NCBI GenBank assembly: GCA_028281025.1
Contig: JANQKR010000013.1
Span: 310,001-374,000 of the forward strand
DNA: 64,000 bases
DNA from: Croceivirga sp.
GTDB lineage: Bacteria; Bacteroidota; Bacteroidia; Flavobacteriales; Flavobacteriaceae
Reading direction: 5' to 3'
Part shown: piece after piece, positions 8,447 through 16,839 of the stretch
Layout: each line of letters starts with the position of its first letter
Position numbering within the stretch: the first letter of the stretch is position 1
The notes under the pieces: generated by a model
The model's database searches: none
What the model was told of the DNA's origin: nothing
What the model saw: the letters and a program-made list of their open reading frames with translations, nothing else
Made by a program: the position numbers and the translations under genes

Positions 8447-9394
8447 TTATTTTTCGGAAAGCATCCAGGCATCGGCAGATACGGATGCTTTAATTTTTCT
8501 AAGAAACCGCAATGCTTCCTGGCCATCCGAAAAGCTATCAAAGGTTACTTGATGCAAACCATACCGATTGGTACCTAAGTATGCGGCATCATAACCTTGT
8601 GCTTTGAGTTGATCGATTTTTTTGTCCGCATTTTCCCTAAACCGAAACGCCCCTGCAATCACATGGTGCATTGGGCCTTTGGCCGTTTTGGTGATGTTGA
8701 GGTTCAATGCCGGTAATTCCAACGGACTTCCCTCAAAAAAAGTGGCTTCTTGGATATGTCTGGAAACCTGTTCCTGGACATTTTGCCTGACCAAATCCTG
8801 TCGGTATTGGTTCTGTTGGTAGAACTGATACGCACTGGTCCCTGTAGCCAACAAAAGCAAAAAAATGGCAGCATACTGCAACCAGCCCTTGGATCTAACC
8901 CCTTCACGACGCTCCGGGGTAATGGTAAAGGGCACCTTTTCTTCCAACTGTTGTACTTCCTCCTTCAGTTTTTCACGGATAATGGGCGTAGCGTTAAGTG
9001 AAGAAAAACCAAAAGAGGCCGCTAAATAGTTATAACCGTCCTCAGGAAGAAACTGTATCCGCTGTTCCTTGCCCATCCAAAGCTTTCCAATACCTTCCAA
9101 AAACAAGTGTTTGCCACTGTCCAACCTCACTTTCCATTGTTTGGAAACTTCCTCCACTTCTTTCAAAAGGGCTTCATAGGGAAGGTTCTTCGCATTGGCG
9201 ATATGCGAAACCAATAAACCATCATTCTTTGTCAACTGTTGGTTAAAGGACAGGTTTTTGGTAGGTGGATGCAAGGTTTGCTGTGAAACATCGATACGTG
9301 CAGCTGTTGTATTGGCCAGGAAAGCCCCAAAATTTGGAACCACGACACAGTTGTATCTGTACAGCAACTCTGCTATATAATGTTCTACGCGCAT
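8447..9394 (-). CDS. HU-CCDC81 and SPOR domain protein
   Basis: 315 residues from ATG at 9394 (MRVEHYIAELLYRY). The longer frame reaching 9508 would overlap dprA and lacks family support. The N-terminal half is the HU-related HU-CCDC81 module seen in Bacteroidota. One transmembrane segment follows (YAAIFLLLLATGTSAYQFY, about 185-205), then a C-terminal SPOR domain (about 240-312) of the type that binds denuded septal peptidoglycan. This places the N-terminal module in the cytoplasm and SPOR in the periplasm. A role in cell division or in linking nucleoid and envelope is inferred from the domains. Confidence 0.88.
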   Translation of the reverse strand: MRVEHYIAELLYRYNCVVVPNFGAFLANTTAARIDVSQQTLHPPTKNLSFNQQLTKNDGLLVSHIANAKNLPYEALLKEVEEVSKQWKVRLDSGKHLFLEGIGKLWMGKEQRIQFLPEDGYNYLAASFGFSSLNATPIIREKLKEEVQQLEEKVPFTITPERREGVRSKGWLQYAAIFLLLLATGTSAYQFYQQNQYRQDLVRQNVQEQVSRHIQEATFFEGSPLELPALNLNITKTAKGPMHHVIAGAFRFRENADKKIDQLKAQGYDAAYLGTNRYGLHQVTFDSFSDGQEALRFLRKIKASVSADAWMLSEK

Positions 9395-9490
9395 AGGGGC
9401 AAATATTGAAAAAAATATAGCGTTCCGAAATGTAACGGATAACTTTTTATTAACATTTGAATTTGGGTATATTGTGAAAAACTTCGGTGA

Positions 9491-10603
9491 ATGGCCAAGC
9501 TCCCACATACTGAACTTATTGCCCTTTTGAGGTTACAAAAGGTTCCCCTTGTAGGGGATATCAGTGCCAAAAGGCTGTTGGATAGATGTGGTACTGCAGA
9601 ACAGGTTTTTAAGGAGAAAAGGGCGGCCCTTCAAAGAATAGACGGGATTGGTTCCGCAATACTCTCCGGATTAGGGGACAGCCGGTATTTGAAGGAAGCG
9701 GAAAAGGAATTCCAGTTCATCCAAAAGCATGGGGTTGCGTATTCCTTTTTTAAGGATGATGACTATCCCAAACACTTAAAACACTGCATTGATGCCCCAA
9801 TCCTCATTTTTAAAAGGGGGACCATGGATGTTGCCCATAAAAAAATCATAAGTGTTGTGGGTACCCGAAGGATTACCAGCTACGGGGCTGCTTTTATAGA
9901 ACGATTCATGGAGGACATTGCCCCTCTGGGTCCCATTATTGTCAGCGGTTTTGCCTATGGTGTGGATATTGCTGCCCAACGGGCGGCGATGGATCATAAC
10001 TTACAGACCATTGGATGCTTGGCACATGGCCTTAACCAGATGTATCCAAAAGCACATTGGAAATATGTTTCCCAGGTCGAAGGGAACGGTGGTTTTATAA
10101 CAGAGTTTTGGAGTTCCAGTAATCCGGATAGGGAAAACTTCCTAAAACGTAATCGGATCATTGCGGGAATGAGTGATGCCACCATAGTTGTGGAGTCTGC
10201 GGAAAAGGGCGGTAGTTTGGTTACTGCGGATATCGCACATAGCTATAACAGGGATGTTTTTGCCGTACCGGGACGGACATCGGACAGGTTTAGTGTGGGC
10301 TGCAACAACCTTATCAAACAACAAAAAGCCCATATATTGACCACAGCGGCCGACTTAATCTATATTTTAGGATGGGAACTGGCTGAAAAAGAACAACATA
10401 CGGTTCAAAAACAGTTGTTTGTGGAACTGAACGAAACAGAAAGGTCTATCTACCAATACCTACAGTTGAACGGAAAACAACTACTGGATACCGTGGCTTT
10501 GGAGTGCAATTTGCCCATTTTTAAAACCTCCTCCTCTTTGTTGAATATGGAGATGAAAGGAGTGATACGTCCGTTACCCGGTAAATTGTTCGAAGCGATC
10601 TAG
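9491..10603 (+). CDS. dprA: DNA-processing protein DprA
   Basis: 370 residues. DprA binds incoming single-stranded DNA and loads RecA during natural transformation. The order is an N-terminal helix-hairpin-like region (about 15-70, with RIDGIGSAIL), the Rossmann core with SVVGTRR, the SGFAYGVDIAAQ loop, NRIIAGMSDA, GSLVTA and AVPGR, and a C-terminal winged-helix (about 300-370). All core motifs are intact. It is divergent from the HU-SPOR gene. recA lies 5 kb away in the same window but in another transcript. Confidence 0.95.
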   Translation: MAKLPHTELIALLRLQKVPLVGDISAKRLLDRCGTAEQVFKEKRAALQRIDGIGSAILSGLGDSRYLKEAEKEFQFIQKHGVAYSFFKDDDYPKHLKHCIDAPILIFKRGTMDVAHKKIISVVGTRRITSYGAAFIERFMEDIAPLGPIIVSGFAYGVDIAAQRAAMDHNLQTIGCLAHGLNQMYPKAHWKYVSQVEGNGGFITEFWSSSNPDRENFLKRNRIIAGMSDATIVVESAEKGGSLVTADIAHSYNRDVFAVPGRTSDRFSVGCNNLIKQQKAHILTTAADLIYILGWELAEKEQHTVQKQLFVELNETERSIYQYLQLNGKQLLDTVALECNLPIFKTSSSLLNMEMKGVIRPLPGKLFEAI

Positions 10604-10791
10604 GAAAGGAAAACCCTTTATCGAAGGGAAAAGAGACAGACAGGGTATTCCGGTACAGCTGCATTTTAACGTAATAAAAGGGATTAAAACAGGCAAAAAC
10701 GGCTTTATCAGAGGGAATGGTCGCGAAATGAACGCTTTAAAGCCGATCCATAACAGGTCTGAATCAACGGTTTATCGATCGTTACGATCTA

Positions 10792-11760
10792 TCAATACCC
10801 GACCTTTTCCCGAACTCGGGCCAAAACACCATTAGCTACCGTTCTTGCCTTTTCGGCACCTTTGGCCAGGGCTTCATCCACTTCATGCAAATGGTTCATA
10901 TAATAGGCAAACCGTTCCCTAGGTTCCTCAAACTTAGTAAGGATTAGCTCATAAAGGGCCTGTTTCGCATGGCCATAACCATAGTTTCCGGCCAAATAAT
11001 TGGCACTCATCGCTTCAATCCGTTCTTGGGGGGCCAATAGCTTGTAAAGGGCAAAAACATTGTCATTTGTGGGGTCCTTTGGGTCTTCCATAGGGGTACT
11101 GTCCGTCACAATACCCATTACCTGCTTGCGAAGTTTTTTATCCGGTTGAAAAATATTGATAATGTTATCCTTGCTTTTACTCATCTTTTCCCCATCGGTT
11201 CCGGGCACGTACATGGTGTCTTCATGCACTTTGGCTTCGGGCAGCACAAAGGTTTCCCCCAATTGGTTATGAAAACGCGAGGCCACGTCCCTGGTCATTT
11301 CCAAATGCTGCAATTGATCCTTGCCCACAGGGACAATCTCGGCATCATATAAAAGAATATCCGCGGCCATGAGCATGGGATAGCTGAACAATCCTGAATT
11401 TACGTCCTGTAGACGGTCTGCCTTGTCTTTAAATGAATGGGCCAATGTCAAGCGTTGATACGGAAAGAAACAGCTTAAATACCAGGCCAATTCCGTAACC
11501 TGGGGCACATCACTTTGACGGTAAAAAACGGTTTTTTCAATATCCAGACCAAAGGATAACCACGCTGCAGCCGTTGCATAGGTGTTTTGCCGCAATGTTT
11601 CCCCATTTTTGATCTGTGTAAGGGAATGCATGTCCGCAATGAATAAAAAAGAATCGTTTTCAGGTTTTTGGGCCATTTTTATGGCAGGGACAATTGCTCC
11701 CAATATATTACCCAGATGGGGGACTCCCGTACTTTGAATCCCTGTTAAAATGCGTGCCAT
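10792..11760 (-). CDS. trpS: Tryptophan--tRNA ligase
   Basis: 322-residue class I synthetase charging tRNA-Trp. The HIGH-type motif reads PHLGN (14-18) and the second signature KMSKS is intact (GEKMSKSKDN). The length is usual for the bacterial enzyme. A -7-like TAAATTTTTG sits immediately before the ATG on the minus strand. The 188 bp between this gene and dprA hold a weak CCCTT/AAGGG hairpin without a T-tract and nothing else I can support. Confidence 0.96.
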   Translation of the reverse strand: MARILTGIQSTGVPHLGNILGAIVPAIKMAQKPENDSFLFIADMHSLTQIKNGETLRQNTYATAAAWLSFGLDIEKTVFYRQSDVPQVTELAWYLSCFFPYQRLTLAHSFKDKADRLQDVNSGLFSYPMLMAADILLYDAEIVPVGKDQLQHLEMTRDVASRFHNQLGETFVLPEAKVHEDTMYVPGTDGEKMSKSKDNIINIFQPDKKLRKQVMGIVTDSTPMEDPKDPTNDNVFALYKLLAPQERIEAMSANYLAGNYGYGHAKQALYELILTKFEEPRERFAYYMNHLHEVDEALAKGAEKARTVANGVLARVREKVGY

Positions 11761-11798
11761 GGCAAAAATTTAGCGGTAAAAGTAACACCATCGGAGAT

Positions 11799-11826
11799 AA
11801 AAAAAGCGGCCTAGGCCGCTTTTTTT
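11799..11826 (-). terminator. Symmetric (bidirectional) terminator after glsB
   Basis: Perfect stem AGCGGCC (11805-11811) / GGCCGCT (11814-11820) with an A-tract on the left and a T-tract on the right, so it could work on either strand. By position it ends the minus-strand glsB-like transcript before trpS. Confidence 0.85.
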
Positions 11827-11842
11827 ATGGTTTCACACAAGA

Positions 11843-12088
11843 TTATTTCTTAAACAGCCCGGCTACAAAAAGGACCACGATTGCCCCAATGACCCCGGTG
11901 ATCAAATCGCCTACAATACCGGAGCCGATATGGACTCCCAATGTATTAAAAAGCCAGTTGCCCACTGCCCCACCAACAATACCAAGGATAATGTTGACGA
12001 GCACGCCAAAACCGCCCCCCTTCATAATTTTACCTGCAAGCCATCCTGCAAAACCACCGATGAGCAGTGCATAAAGTAGTCCTCCCAT
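11843..12088 (-). CDS. GlsB/YeaQ/YmgE family stress-response membrane protein
   Basis: 81 residues, very Gly-rich, with three membrane segments (LLYALLIGGFAGWLAGKIM; the LVNIILGIVGGAVGNWLF segment; VGAIVVLFVAGLF-like end) and the family's KGGGFGVLVN loop between the first two. This transglycosylase-associated family is tied to acid or general stress in other bacteria; its biochemical role is unknown. A perfect 19-bp inverted repeat lies just upstream (12112-12161), between this gene and the divergent plsC-like gene. Confidence 0.88.
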   Translation of the reverse strand: MGGLLYALLIGGFAGWLAGKIMKGGGFGVLVNIILGIVGGAVGNWLFNTLGVHIGSGIVGDLITGVIGAIVVLFVAGLFKK

Positions 12089-12111
12089 GATTTTATCTTT
12101 TGATTAGATAT

Positions 12112-12161
12112 TGAAGTGATTTAAACTTTTTGCGTTTAGGCGAAAAGTTTAAATCACTTCA
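12112..12161. promoter_or_regulatory. Perfect 19-bp inverted repeat in the glsB/plsC divergent region
   Basis: The left arm 12112-12130 (TGAAGTGATTTAAACTTTT) is the exact reverse complement of the right arm 12143-12161, with a 12-nt spacer. It lacks a T-tract and sits between two divergent starts. It may be an operator for a dimeric regulator or a large RNA hairpin in a leader; which one cannot be told from sequence. Confidence 0.75.
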
Positions 12162-12182
12162 TTTAAAGATAGTCAAAAATTT

Positions 12183-12190
12183 TACTTTTG
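12183..12190 (+). promoter_or_regulatory. -7 box of the plsC-like gene
   Basis: TACTTTTG matches TAnnTTTG and ends 4 nt before the GTG start at 12195. Transcription would start at about the start codon, so the mRNA should be leaderless or nearly so. Confidence 0.5.
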
Positions 12191-12194
12191 ATTT

Positions 12195-12965
12195 GTGTTG
12201 CGACTTCTTAAGAACATAGGCCATTCATTGTACCGAATTTGGTTTTATATGTTGGTCGCAATCCCAATTTTGCTGTTCTCCCCATTATTACTGCTGACCA
12301 CACTTTCGGAGAAGACCTATAATCAATTTTATTGGTTGGCAAGGAACATATGGGCCAAGACCATTTTATTTGGTATGGGATGCCCTCCTAAAATCCAGTG
12401 GGATCAAAAACTGAAACGGGAAAAGGGCTATATGTTAGTGGCCAACCATAGCAGTATGTTGGATATTATGTTGATGCTCTATGTGAGCAAAAACCCTTTT
12501 GTTTTTGTGGGAAAGCAGGAATTGGCCAAGATTCCGGTTTTTGGCTTTTTTTATCGGCGGGTCTGTATTTTGGTAGATCGCAGTGACCCCAAGAGTAGAA
12601 GTGCCGTATATAGAAGGGTAAAAAGAAGGCTGGAAAAGGGATTGAGCATTTGTATTTTTCCCGAAGGCGGCATACCGGAGGAACATATTGTTTTGGACAA
12701 GTTCAAAGATGGTGCGTTTAGAATGGCGATTATTTATAATATACCAATCGTTCCGATGACGTTTTTGGATTGTAAAAAACGGTTTCCGTGGAAGTTTTTT
12801 AGTGGATCTCCGGGGAAATTACGGGTCAAGGTCCATTCCTTTGTTGAAACCGGTATCTTAGGTACGGAGGACTCAGGGACCATAAAAAACGAGATAAGAA
12901 AGGTGTTGCTAATGACCTTGCTGGGCGATGATCAAAAAAAGCCCTATGACACAAGAAAATCATAG
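12195..12965 (+). CDS. plsC: 1-acyl-sn-glycerol-3-phosphate acyltransferase
   Basis: 256-residue inner-membrane enzyme adding the second acyl chain to lysophosphatidic acid in phospholipid synthesis. After a hydrophobic N-terminus (about 12-40) come the HX4D catalytic motif (NHSSMLDIML), the FPEGG motif and the DGAFRMAI and VPMTF blocks. The start is GTG at 12195 (or TTG at 12198), because no ATG precedes the conserved first residues. The final codons double as a minus-strand terminator hairpin (12934-12970). Gene symbol by family; several PlsC paralogs are common in this phylum. Confidence 0.9.
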   Translation: MLRLLKNIGHSLYRIWFYMLVAIPILLFSPLLLLTTLSEKTYNQFYWLARNIWAKTILFGMGCPPKIQWDQKLKREKGYMLVANHSSMLDIMLMLYVSKNPFVFVGKQELAKIPVFGFFYRRVCILVDRSDPKSRSAVYRRVKRRLEKGLSICIFPEGGIPEEHIVLDKFKDGAFRMAIIYNIPIVPMTFLDCKKRFPWKFFSGSPGKLRVKVHSFVETGILGTEDSGTIKNEIRKVLLMTLLGDDQKKPYDTRKS

Positions 12966-12970
12966 GGCTT
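12934..12970 (-). terminator. Terminator of the sigma/beta-barrel operon, embedded in the plsC 3' end
   Basis: AAGCCCTATGA (12939-12949) pairs with TCATAGGGCTT (12960-12970). Read on the minus strand, the stem is followed by a run of seven T. It lies inside the last codons and stop region of the convergent plsC-like gene, so one stretch of DNA serves as coding sequence for one strand and as a terminator for the other. Confidence 0.8.
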
Positions 12971-13007
12971 AAAGCATGCCGTAAAAACGGCGTACTAACC
13001 AACTTCT

Positions 13008-14480
13008 TTAAAACCTAAAATTTAAGCCGCTGTACACCCCAACGGCAAATGGCCTAAAATCGCCAGCGGTGTCGGAGAATGTGTTCAGTTGATACTTAAA
13101 TATAGGCTCTACGTTAAATTGTACTTTTTTCGATATTTCATAGTTGAATCCAATTCCAATATTGGTGCTAAAGTTTATGCTGTTGGCATTATTGGCTTCT
13201 CCCACTTCCGTAACCAATTGGTCGGATTCCAGGCTTATGGAATTGTCCACCAGGAACAAAGAACTTATTCCTCCTATAAGATTGACCCCAAACCTCCTGT
13301 CCAACAAGGCATAGTTGAGCTCCATGGGCACTTCTATATAGCCCAATTGTTGCACCATTTGCCCTTCAAGCTCACTTATTCCCCCTCCTGAGAATTCAAC
13401 ATCGTTGTCTATTGAGGCAGTACGGCTGCTTTTGCTCTCCACGACCAAATTTCTTGATGTTCGGGTATAGGATATATTGTCAATCAGCTCATTGGTAGAA
13501 GTGGTCAACGAAGAGGAGAAGACAATATCGTTGGTATCGTACCCAAAATCAACTCTGTGGACCCCAGACCGTACACTTAATTTTTCACTTATATTGTACG
13601 TGACCGTGAGCCCATAGCTAAGGTTGAGATTTCCCGATTTATTGTTGGAGGCAAAATTGGAATGTATGGGCGAACCTTCTCCCGTGGAACTATAGAAAAC
13701 GGGGGCCACCGAAGGTCCCATGGACCATCTATCCTTTTTCTGGGATACGGCAACGGCTTCTTGTTCCGACTCTTCCTGTGCTTCTATGGCATCATAAATC
13801 GAGATTTTGGATTTTTCCTCCTCGTTCTCATTTTGCGCTACCTGGGTTTCACCTTCCAAAAGCTCCATTTTATTTTCATTCTGCCCCTCCTTTTCGATTC
13901 CATTTGGATCCTTTGGTGTCCTATGGTTTTCGGCCACATCTCCATTTTTGATGGCAATGGGGTCCTTATCCTTATTTGGGTCAGTAATCTTGTCACCATT
14001 TTGCTGCCCCTCTTTTTCCTTGGTGTTCACCGCAATGGCCTCAGACGGTATCGATCGGTCCCTTTGGGGGTGCGCCACGTTTTTGGATGTTGGGGAAATA
14101 GTATTCTGTTCTTTGGATTTGATTCCGTCCCCGGTGGAACGTTCACTATCAACCAATGGTGTTTCCTTGGATTGTTGGATCGGTTTTAGACCGTCCGGTT
14201 TTTTATCTTCGATGTTCCGGGGACTATCCTGGATATGTTCCTGCGTATCCACTATGGTTGGCACAGTGGTATTCTCCGCACTGGAGAAGGGGTCGATAAT
14301 GTACAGTAAGATGGCTATTGCAGCAGCGGCACCCCCCAATTGCCACCAAATGGGAACTACCCTTTTTTTCCTCTTTTTCGCTAAAGACGCCTCAAGTTTC
14401 TCCCAAATCCGTTCATCCGGTATTTCAGAGAAGTCCTTGAACTTTTCTTTAAAAAGGTTATCTAAATTATTCCTTTTCAT
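13008..14480 (-). CDS. Predicted two-membrane protein: cytoplasmic N-domain, TM helix, acidic linker, outer-membrane beta-barrel
   Basis: 490 residues from ATG at 14480 (MKRNNLDNLF); an in-frame ATG 18 nt earlier overlaps the sigma gene. Order: an Arg/Lys/Glu-rich cytoplasmic-looking segment (about 1-46) ending KKRKKR; one hydrophobic helix (about 50-67, AAAAIAILLYIIDPF); a long Glu/Asp/Lys/Asn-rich low-complexity linker (about 70-240); and a C-terminal beta-barrel domain of the OMP_b-brl type (about 245-490) ending in LNFRF. There is no signal-peptide cleavage motif. It directly follows an ECF sigma factor, so the N-domain may act as its anti-sigma factor; this is inference. No classical FecR or zinc anti-sigma motif is seen. 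Confidence 0.75.
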   Translation of the reverse strand: MKRNNLDNLFKEKFKDFSEIPDERIWEKLEASLAKKRKKRVVPIWWQLGGAAAAIAILLYIIDPFSSAENTTVPTIVDTQEHIQDSPRNIEDKKPDGLKPIQQSKETPLVDSERSTGDGIKSKEQNTISPTSKNVAHPQRDRSIPSEAIAVNTKEKEGQQNGDKITDPNKDKDPIAIKNGDVAENHRTPKDPNGIEKEGQNENKMELLEGETQVAQNENEEEKSKISIYDAIEAQEESEQEAVAVSQKKDRWSMGPSVAPVFYSSTGEGSPIHSNFASNNKSGNLNLSYGLTVTYNISEKLSVRSGVHRVDFGYDTNDIVFSSSLTTSTNELIDNISYTRTSRNLVVESKSSRTASIDNDVEFSGGGISELEGQMVQQLGYIEVPMELNYALLDRRFGVNLIGGISSLFLVDNSISLESDQLVTEVGEANNANSINFSTNIGIGFNYEISKKVQFNVEPIFKYQLNTFSDTAGDFRPFAVGVYSGLNFRF

Positions 14481-14490
14481 CTGTGCTAGG

Positions 14491-15021
14491 TTAAGCAATA
14501 TTTATATTTTCTTTTTCAATTTTTTCCTTCAAGATCATTCTTGCCCTGGCCAGGTTGGATTTAGATGTCCCAGTGGAGGTACCCAAGAGTTCACTGATTT
14601 CTTTATGGGAATACCCGTCCAGGACATAAAGGTTAAAAGTCATCCGATACTTATTGGGCAACTCCTGTATGTAGCTCAATAAAGTGGACAGACTTATGTT
14701 CATACTTTCATTCTCCAGTTCCACCTCTTCCGTAATATTATCCGTCACCACGTCCAAATACTTCTCCTTTCTATACTTTTGAAGTACGGTGTTTATGGTT
14801 ATGCGTTTCATCCATCCTTCAAAAGAACCTTTGTGGTTGTACTGCCCGATTTTATCAAAAATGACCATAAAACTATCATGCAAGTTATCTTCGGCCTCCG
14901 TTCGGTTTCTCGAATATTTCAGGCACATTCCAAAAAGAACACCGGAATACTTTCGGTATAATTCTTCTTGTGCCATCCTATTCTGCTCTTTACAGCGTTT
15001 TATGAGTTCGTCCAGACTCAA
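14491..15021 (-). CDS. ECF-type RNA polymerase sigma factor
   Basis: 176 residues with region 2 (NRMAQEELYRKYSGVLFGMCLKY, EDNLHDSFMVIF, GWMKRITIN) and region 4 (LPNKYRMTFNLYVLDGYSHKEI, a helix-turn-helix with SELLGTSTG). It should redirect RNA polymerase to stress or envelope promoters. The order lipoprotein - sigma - membrane/barrel protein, all on the minus strand with gaps of 10-26 nt, marks one operon ended by the terminator at 12934-12970. Its target promoters are not evident. Confidence 0.92.
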   Translation of the reverse strand: MSLDELIKRCKEQNRMAQEELYRKYSGVLFGMCLKYSRNRTEAEDNLHDSFMVIFDKIGQYNHKGSFEGWMKRITINTVLQKYRKEKYLDVVTDNITEEVELENESMNISLSTLLSYIQELPNKYRMTFNLYVLDGYSHKEISELLGTSTGTSKSNLARARMILKEKIEKENINIA

Positions 15022-15046
15022 GATATTGGTTAGTTTGCTTTTTTAG

Positions 15047-15469
15047 TTAATTTTCCTCTATTACGGGAACTTCATATTCCAGGTACGTTGCCTCTCCATT
15101 AGAATCCTCTCCTGCATAAAACCTAAGCGTATAGGATGCTGTCCGAATGGCGTTCACGGTCAGATTTCCCCTTAGGCTTTCGTCCGATAAAGAACAATCC
15201 TCATCGATAAGCACGGATCCAACGGCCACAATGGTCCATACCCCATCCATTTCGGGAGACACATCAAAACCTTGAAAAAAGGTACAATTGTCCGGCCTGG
15301 AAAAGGTAACTTCAATGGTGTGGGATTGATTGAACACAAAATGTTCCGGAACATCAGCATCTGTAACCTCCAATGATACAAAATGGAAATTTTCTTCAGA
15401 ATCCAATTCGCAGCCAACGATAAACAGACCACACAAAGCCACCAATACTACCGCAAAAACCTTCTTCAT
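15047..15469 (-). CDS. Hypothetical lipoprotein
   Basis: 140 residues: signal peptide MKKVFAVVLVALCGLFIVGC with the lipid-attachment Cys at 20, followed by an acidic mature domain with paired cysteines that may form disulfides and a beta-rich pattern. No family recognised. It lies 25 bp upstream of the ECF sigma gene on the same strand, so it is probably the first gene of that operon and could be a sensor or a target of the system. Confidence 0.75.
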   Translation of the reverse strand: MKKVFAVVLVALCGLFIVGCELDSEENFHFVSLEVTDADVPEHFVFNQSHTIEVTFSRPDNCTFFQGFDVSPEMDGVWTIVAVGSVLIDEDCSLSDESLRGNLTVNAIRTASYTLRFYAGEDSNGEATYLEYEVPVIEEN

Positions 15470-15555
15470 AAAACTATAATAGCTTAATTAAGATGCTACT
15501 ATAACGCTTAGGTTGCGTGTTTATGTGCTGTCTTAAAATCAGCGAAGAAGGTAGG

Positions 15556-16563
15556 TTATTCCTTTAAAACGGCAATGGCCTCCTTAATTTTCCCTTCCAG
15601 TTCTTCGGACAACTCTGGATTGTCGTCCAAAAGACCTTTAACGGCATCCCTTCCCTGCCCTAGTTTGGTGTCCCCATAGCTGAACCATGAACCACTTTTT
15701 TTAATGATTTCGTAGGAAACACCAAGATCCAGGATTTCACCAACTTTTGAAATCCCTTCGCCGTACATAATATCAAATTCAGCAGTTTTAAAGGGAGGAG
15801 CCACTTTGTTCTTCACTACCTTTACCCGGGTCTTATTGCCCTGTACTTCCCCATCCGTGCTTTTGATTTGCGTGGACCTCCGGATATCAAGTCTCACCGA
15901 AGCATAGAACTTAAGGGCGTTTCCACCGGTAGTGGTCTCGGGATTACCAAACATGACCCCTATTTTTTCCCGTAGTTGGTTGATGAAGACCACGGTACAA
16001 TGGGTCTTACTAATGGTAGATGTCAGTTTTCGCAATGCTTGTGACATCAGGCGGGCATGCAAGCCTACTTTGGAGTCCCCCATTTCCCCTTCAATCTCAC
16101 TTTTTGGTGTCAATGCGGCTACGGAATCGATAATCACGATATCTATGGCGCCGGAACGGATGAGGTTGTCCGCAATTTCCAAGGCCTGTTCCCCATGATC
16201 GGGTTGGGAGATGATGAGGTTATCAATATCCACACCTAGTTTTTGGGCATAAAAACGATCAAAAGCATGCTCCGCATCAATAAAGGCCGCAATACCTCCT
16301 GCCTTTTGGGCTTCGGCTATGGCATGTAACGTTAAGGTGGTCTTACCAGAGGACTCCGGACCGTATATTTCAATGACACGCCCCCTCGGATATCCCCCAA
16401 CCCCCAGGGCGAGGTCCAATCCCAGGGAGCCCGAAGAAATGACCTCGACATCTTCAATGACATGGTCACCCATCTTCATTACGGCGCCTTTGCCATAGGT
16501 TTTGTCAAGTTTGTCCAGGGTAAGTTTTAACGCTTTGAGTTTGGCTTCTTTTTCGTTGCTCAT
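15556..16563 (-). CDS. recA: Recombinase RecA
   Basis: 335 residues, full length. RecA polymerises on single-stranded DNA with ATP, drives strand exchange and triggers LexA-type cleavage. Visible: Walker [10 protein letters not shown], the MAW-like [20 protein letters not shown] region (L1), [20 protein letters not shown] (L2), the [11 protein letters not shown] block and an acidic C-terminus. It is monocistronic: its neighbours are the lipoprotein/sigma operon downstream and a + strand terminator region upstream. Confidence 0.98.
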   Translation of the reverse strand: MSNEKEAKLKALKLTLDKLDKTYGKGAVMKMGDHVIEDVEVISSGSLGLDLALGVGGYPRGRVIEIYGPESSGKTTLTLHAIAEAQKAGGIAAFIDAEHAFDRFYAQKLGVDIDNLIISQPDHGEQALEIADNLIRSGAIDIVIIDSVAALTPKSEIEGEMGDSKVGLHARLMSQALRKLTSTISKTHCTVVFINQLREKIGVMFGNPETTTGGNALKFYASVRLDIRRSTQIKSTDGEVQGNKTRVKVVKNKVAPPFKTAEFDIMYGEGISKVGEILDLGVSYEIIKKSGSWFSYGDTKLGQGRDAVKGLLDDNPELSEELEGKIKEAIAVLKE

Positions 16564-16599
16564 GTTCTCTAAAATTAGATGACTAAAATACCACTTATT

Positions 16600-16770
16600 G
16601 TCTATTTAATTGGACACACGCAACCTTTTTGGGTTTGGATACTCTTAACTATGACTAATTCAAATAATTCTCGGATGGCGGACCATTTAGCGAACTGCCA
16701 TTTGGAAAGCAAACATGAAAGGGAAAATGGTATTGGTCGTAGGCGTCCCAAACAGGGATGCCTTTTTTAT
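16600..16770 (+). ncRNA. Candidate small transcript upstream of trhO, ending at a terminator
   Basis: A good + strand terminator (16742-16770) lies in the recA/trhO intergenic region with no gene on this strand before it, so some transcript must be ending there. The only long frame (16579-16818) runs through the hairpin and looks random. A small RNA, or antisense transcription away from recA, are the options. The 5' end is not defined; 16600 is arbitrary. Confidence 0.25.
16742..16770 (+). terminator. Rho-independent terminator upstream of trhO
   Basis: GGCGTCCC (16742-16749) pairs with GGGATGCC (16755-16762) with one G-U pair, followed by TTTTTTAT. The T-tract is on the plus strand only. 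Confidence 0.75.
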
Positions 16771-16775
16771 TTGAT

Positions 16776-16783
16776 TACCTTTG
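16776..16783 (+). promoter_or_regulatory. -7 box of trhO
   Basis: TACCTTTG fits TAnnTTTG, 56 bp before the trhO ATG and directly after a terminator, which makes it the likely promoter of trhO. Confidence 0.5.
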
Positions 16784-16839
16784 CCAACGTTTTTAGCCAT
16801 TTGAAAAAGTCTAAATGAGTTCTTAATTATTGGTATAGC

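Noticed and set aside
9395-9508. N-terminal extension of the HU-SPOR protein
   Set aside because: It would overlap dprA head to head and precede the family's usual MRVEHYI start.
13807-14682. 291-codon ORF antisense to the barrel and sigma genes
   Set aside because: Ser/Phe/Cys-rich product typical of the reverse of an acidic, Glu/Lys-rich coding region; the genes on the minus strand have clear domains.
16579-16818. 79-codon plus-strand ORF between recA and trhO
   Set aside because: It runs straight through a terminator hairpin and the trhO promoter box, and its composition is random-like with no domain.
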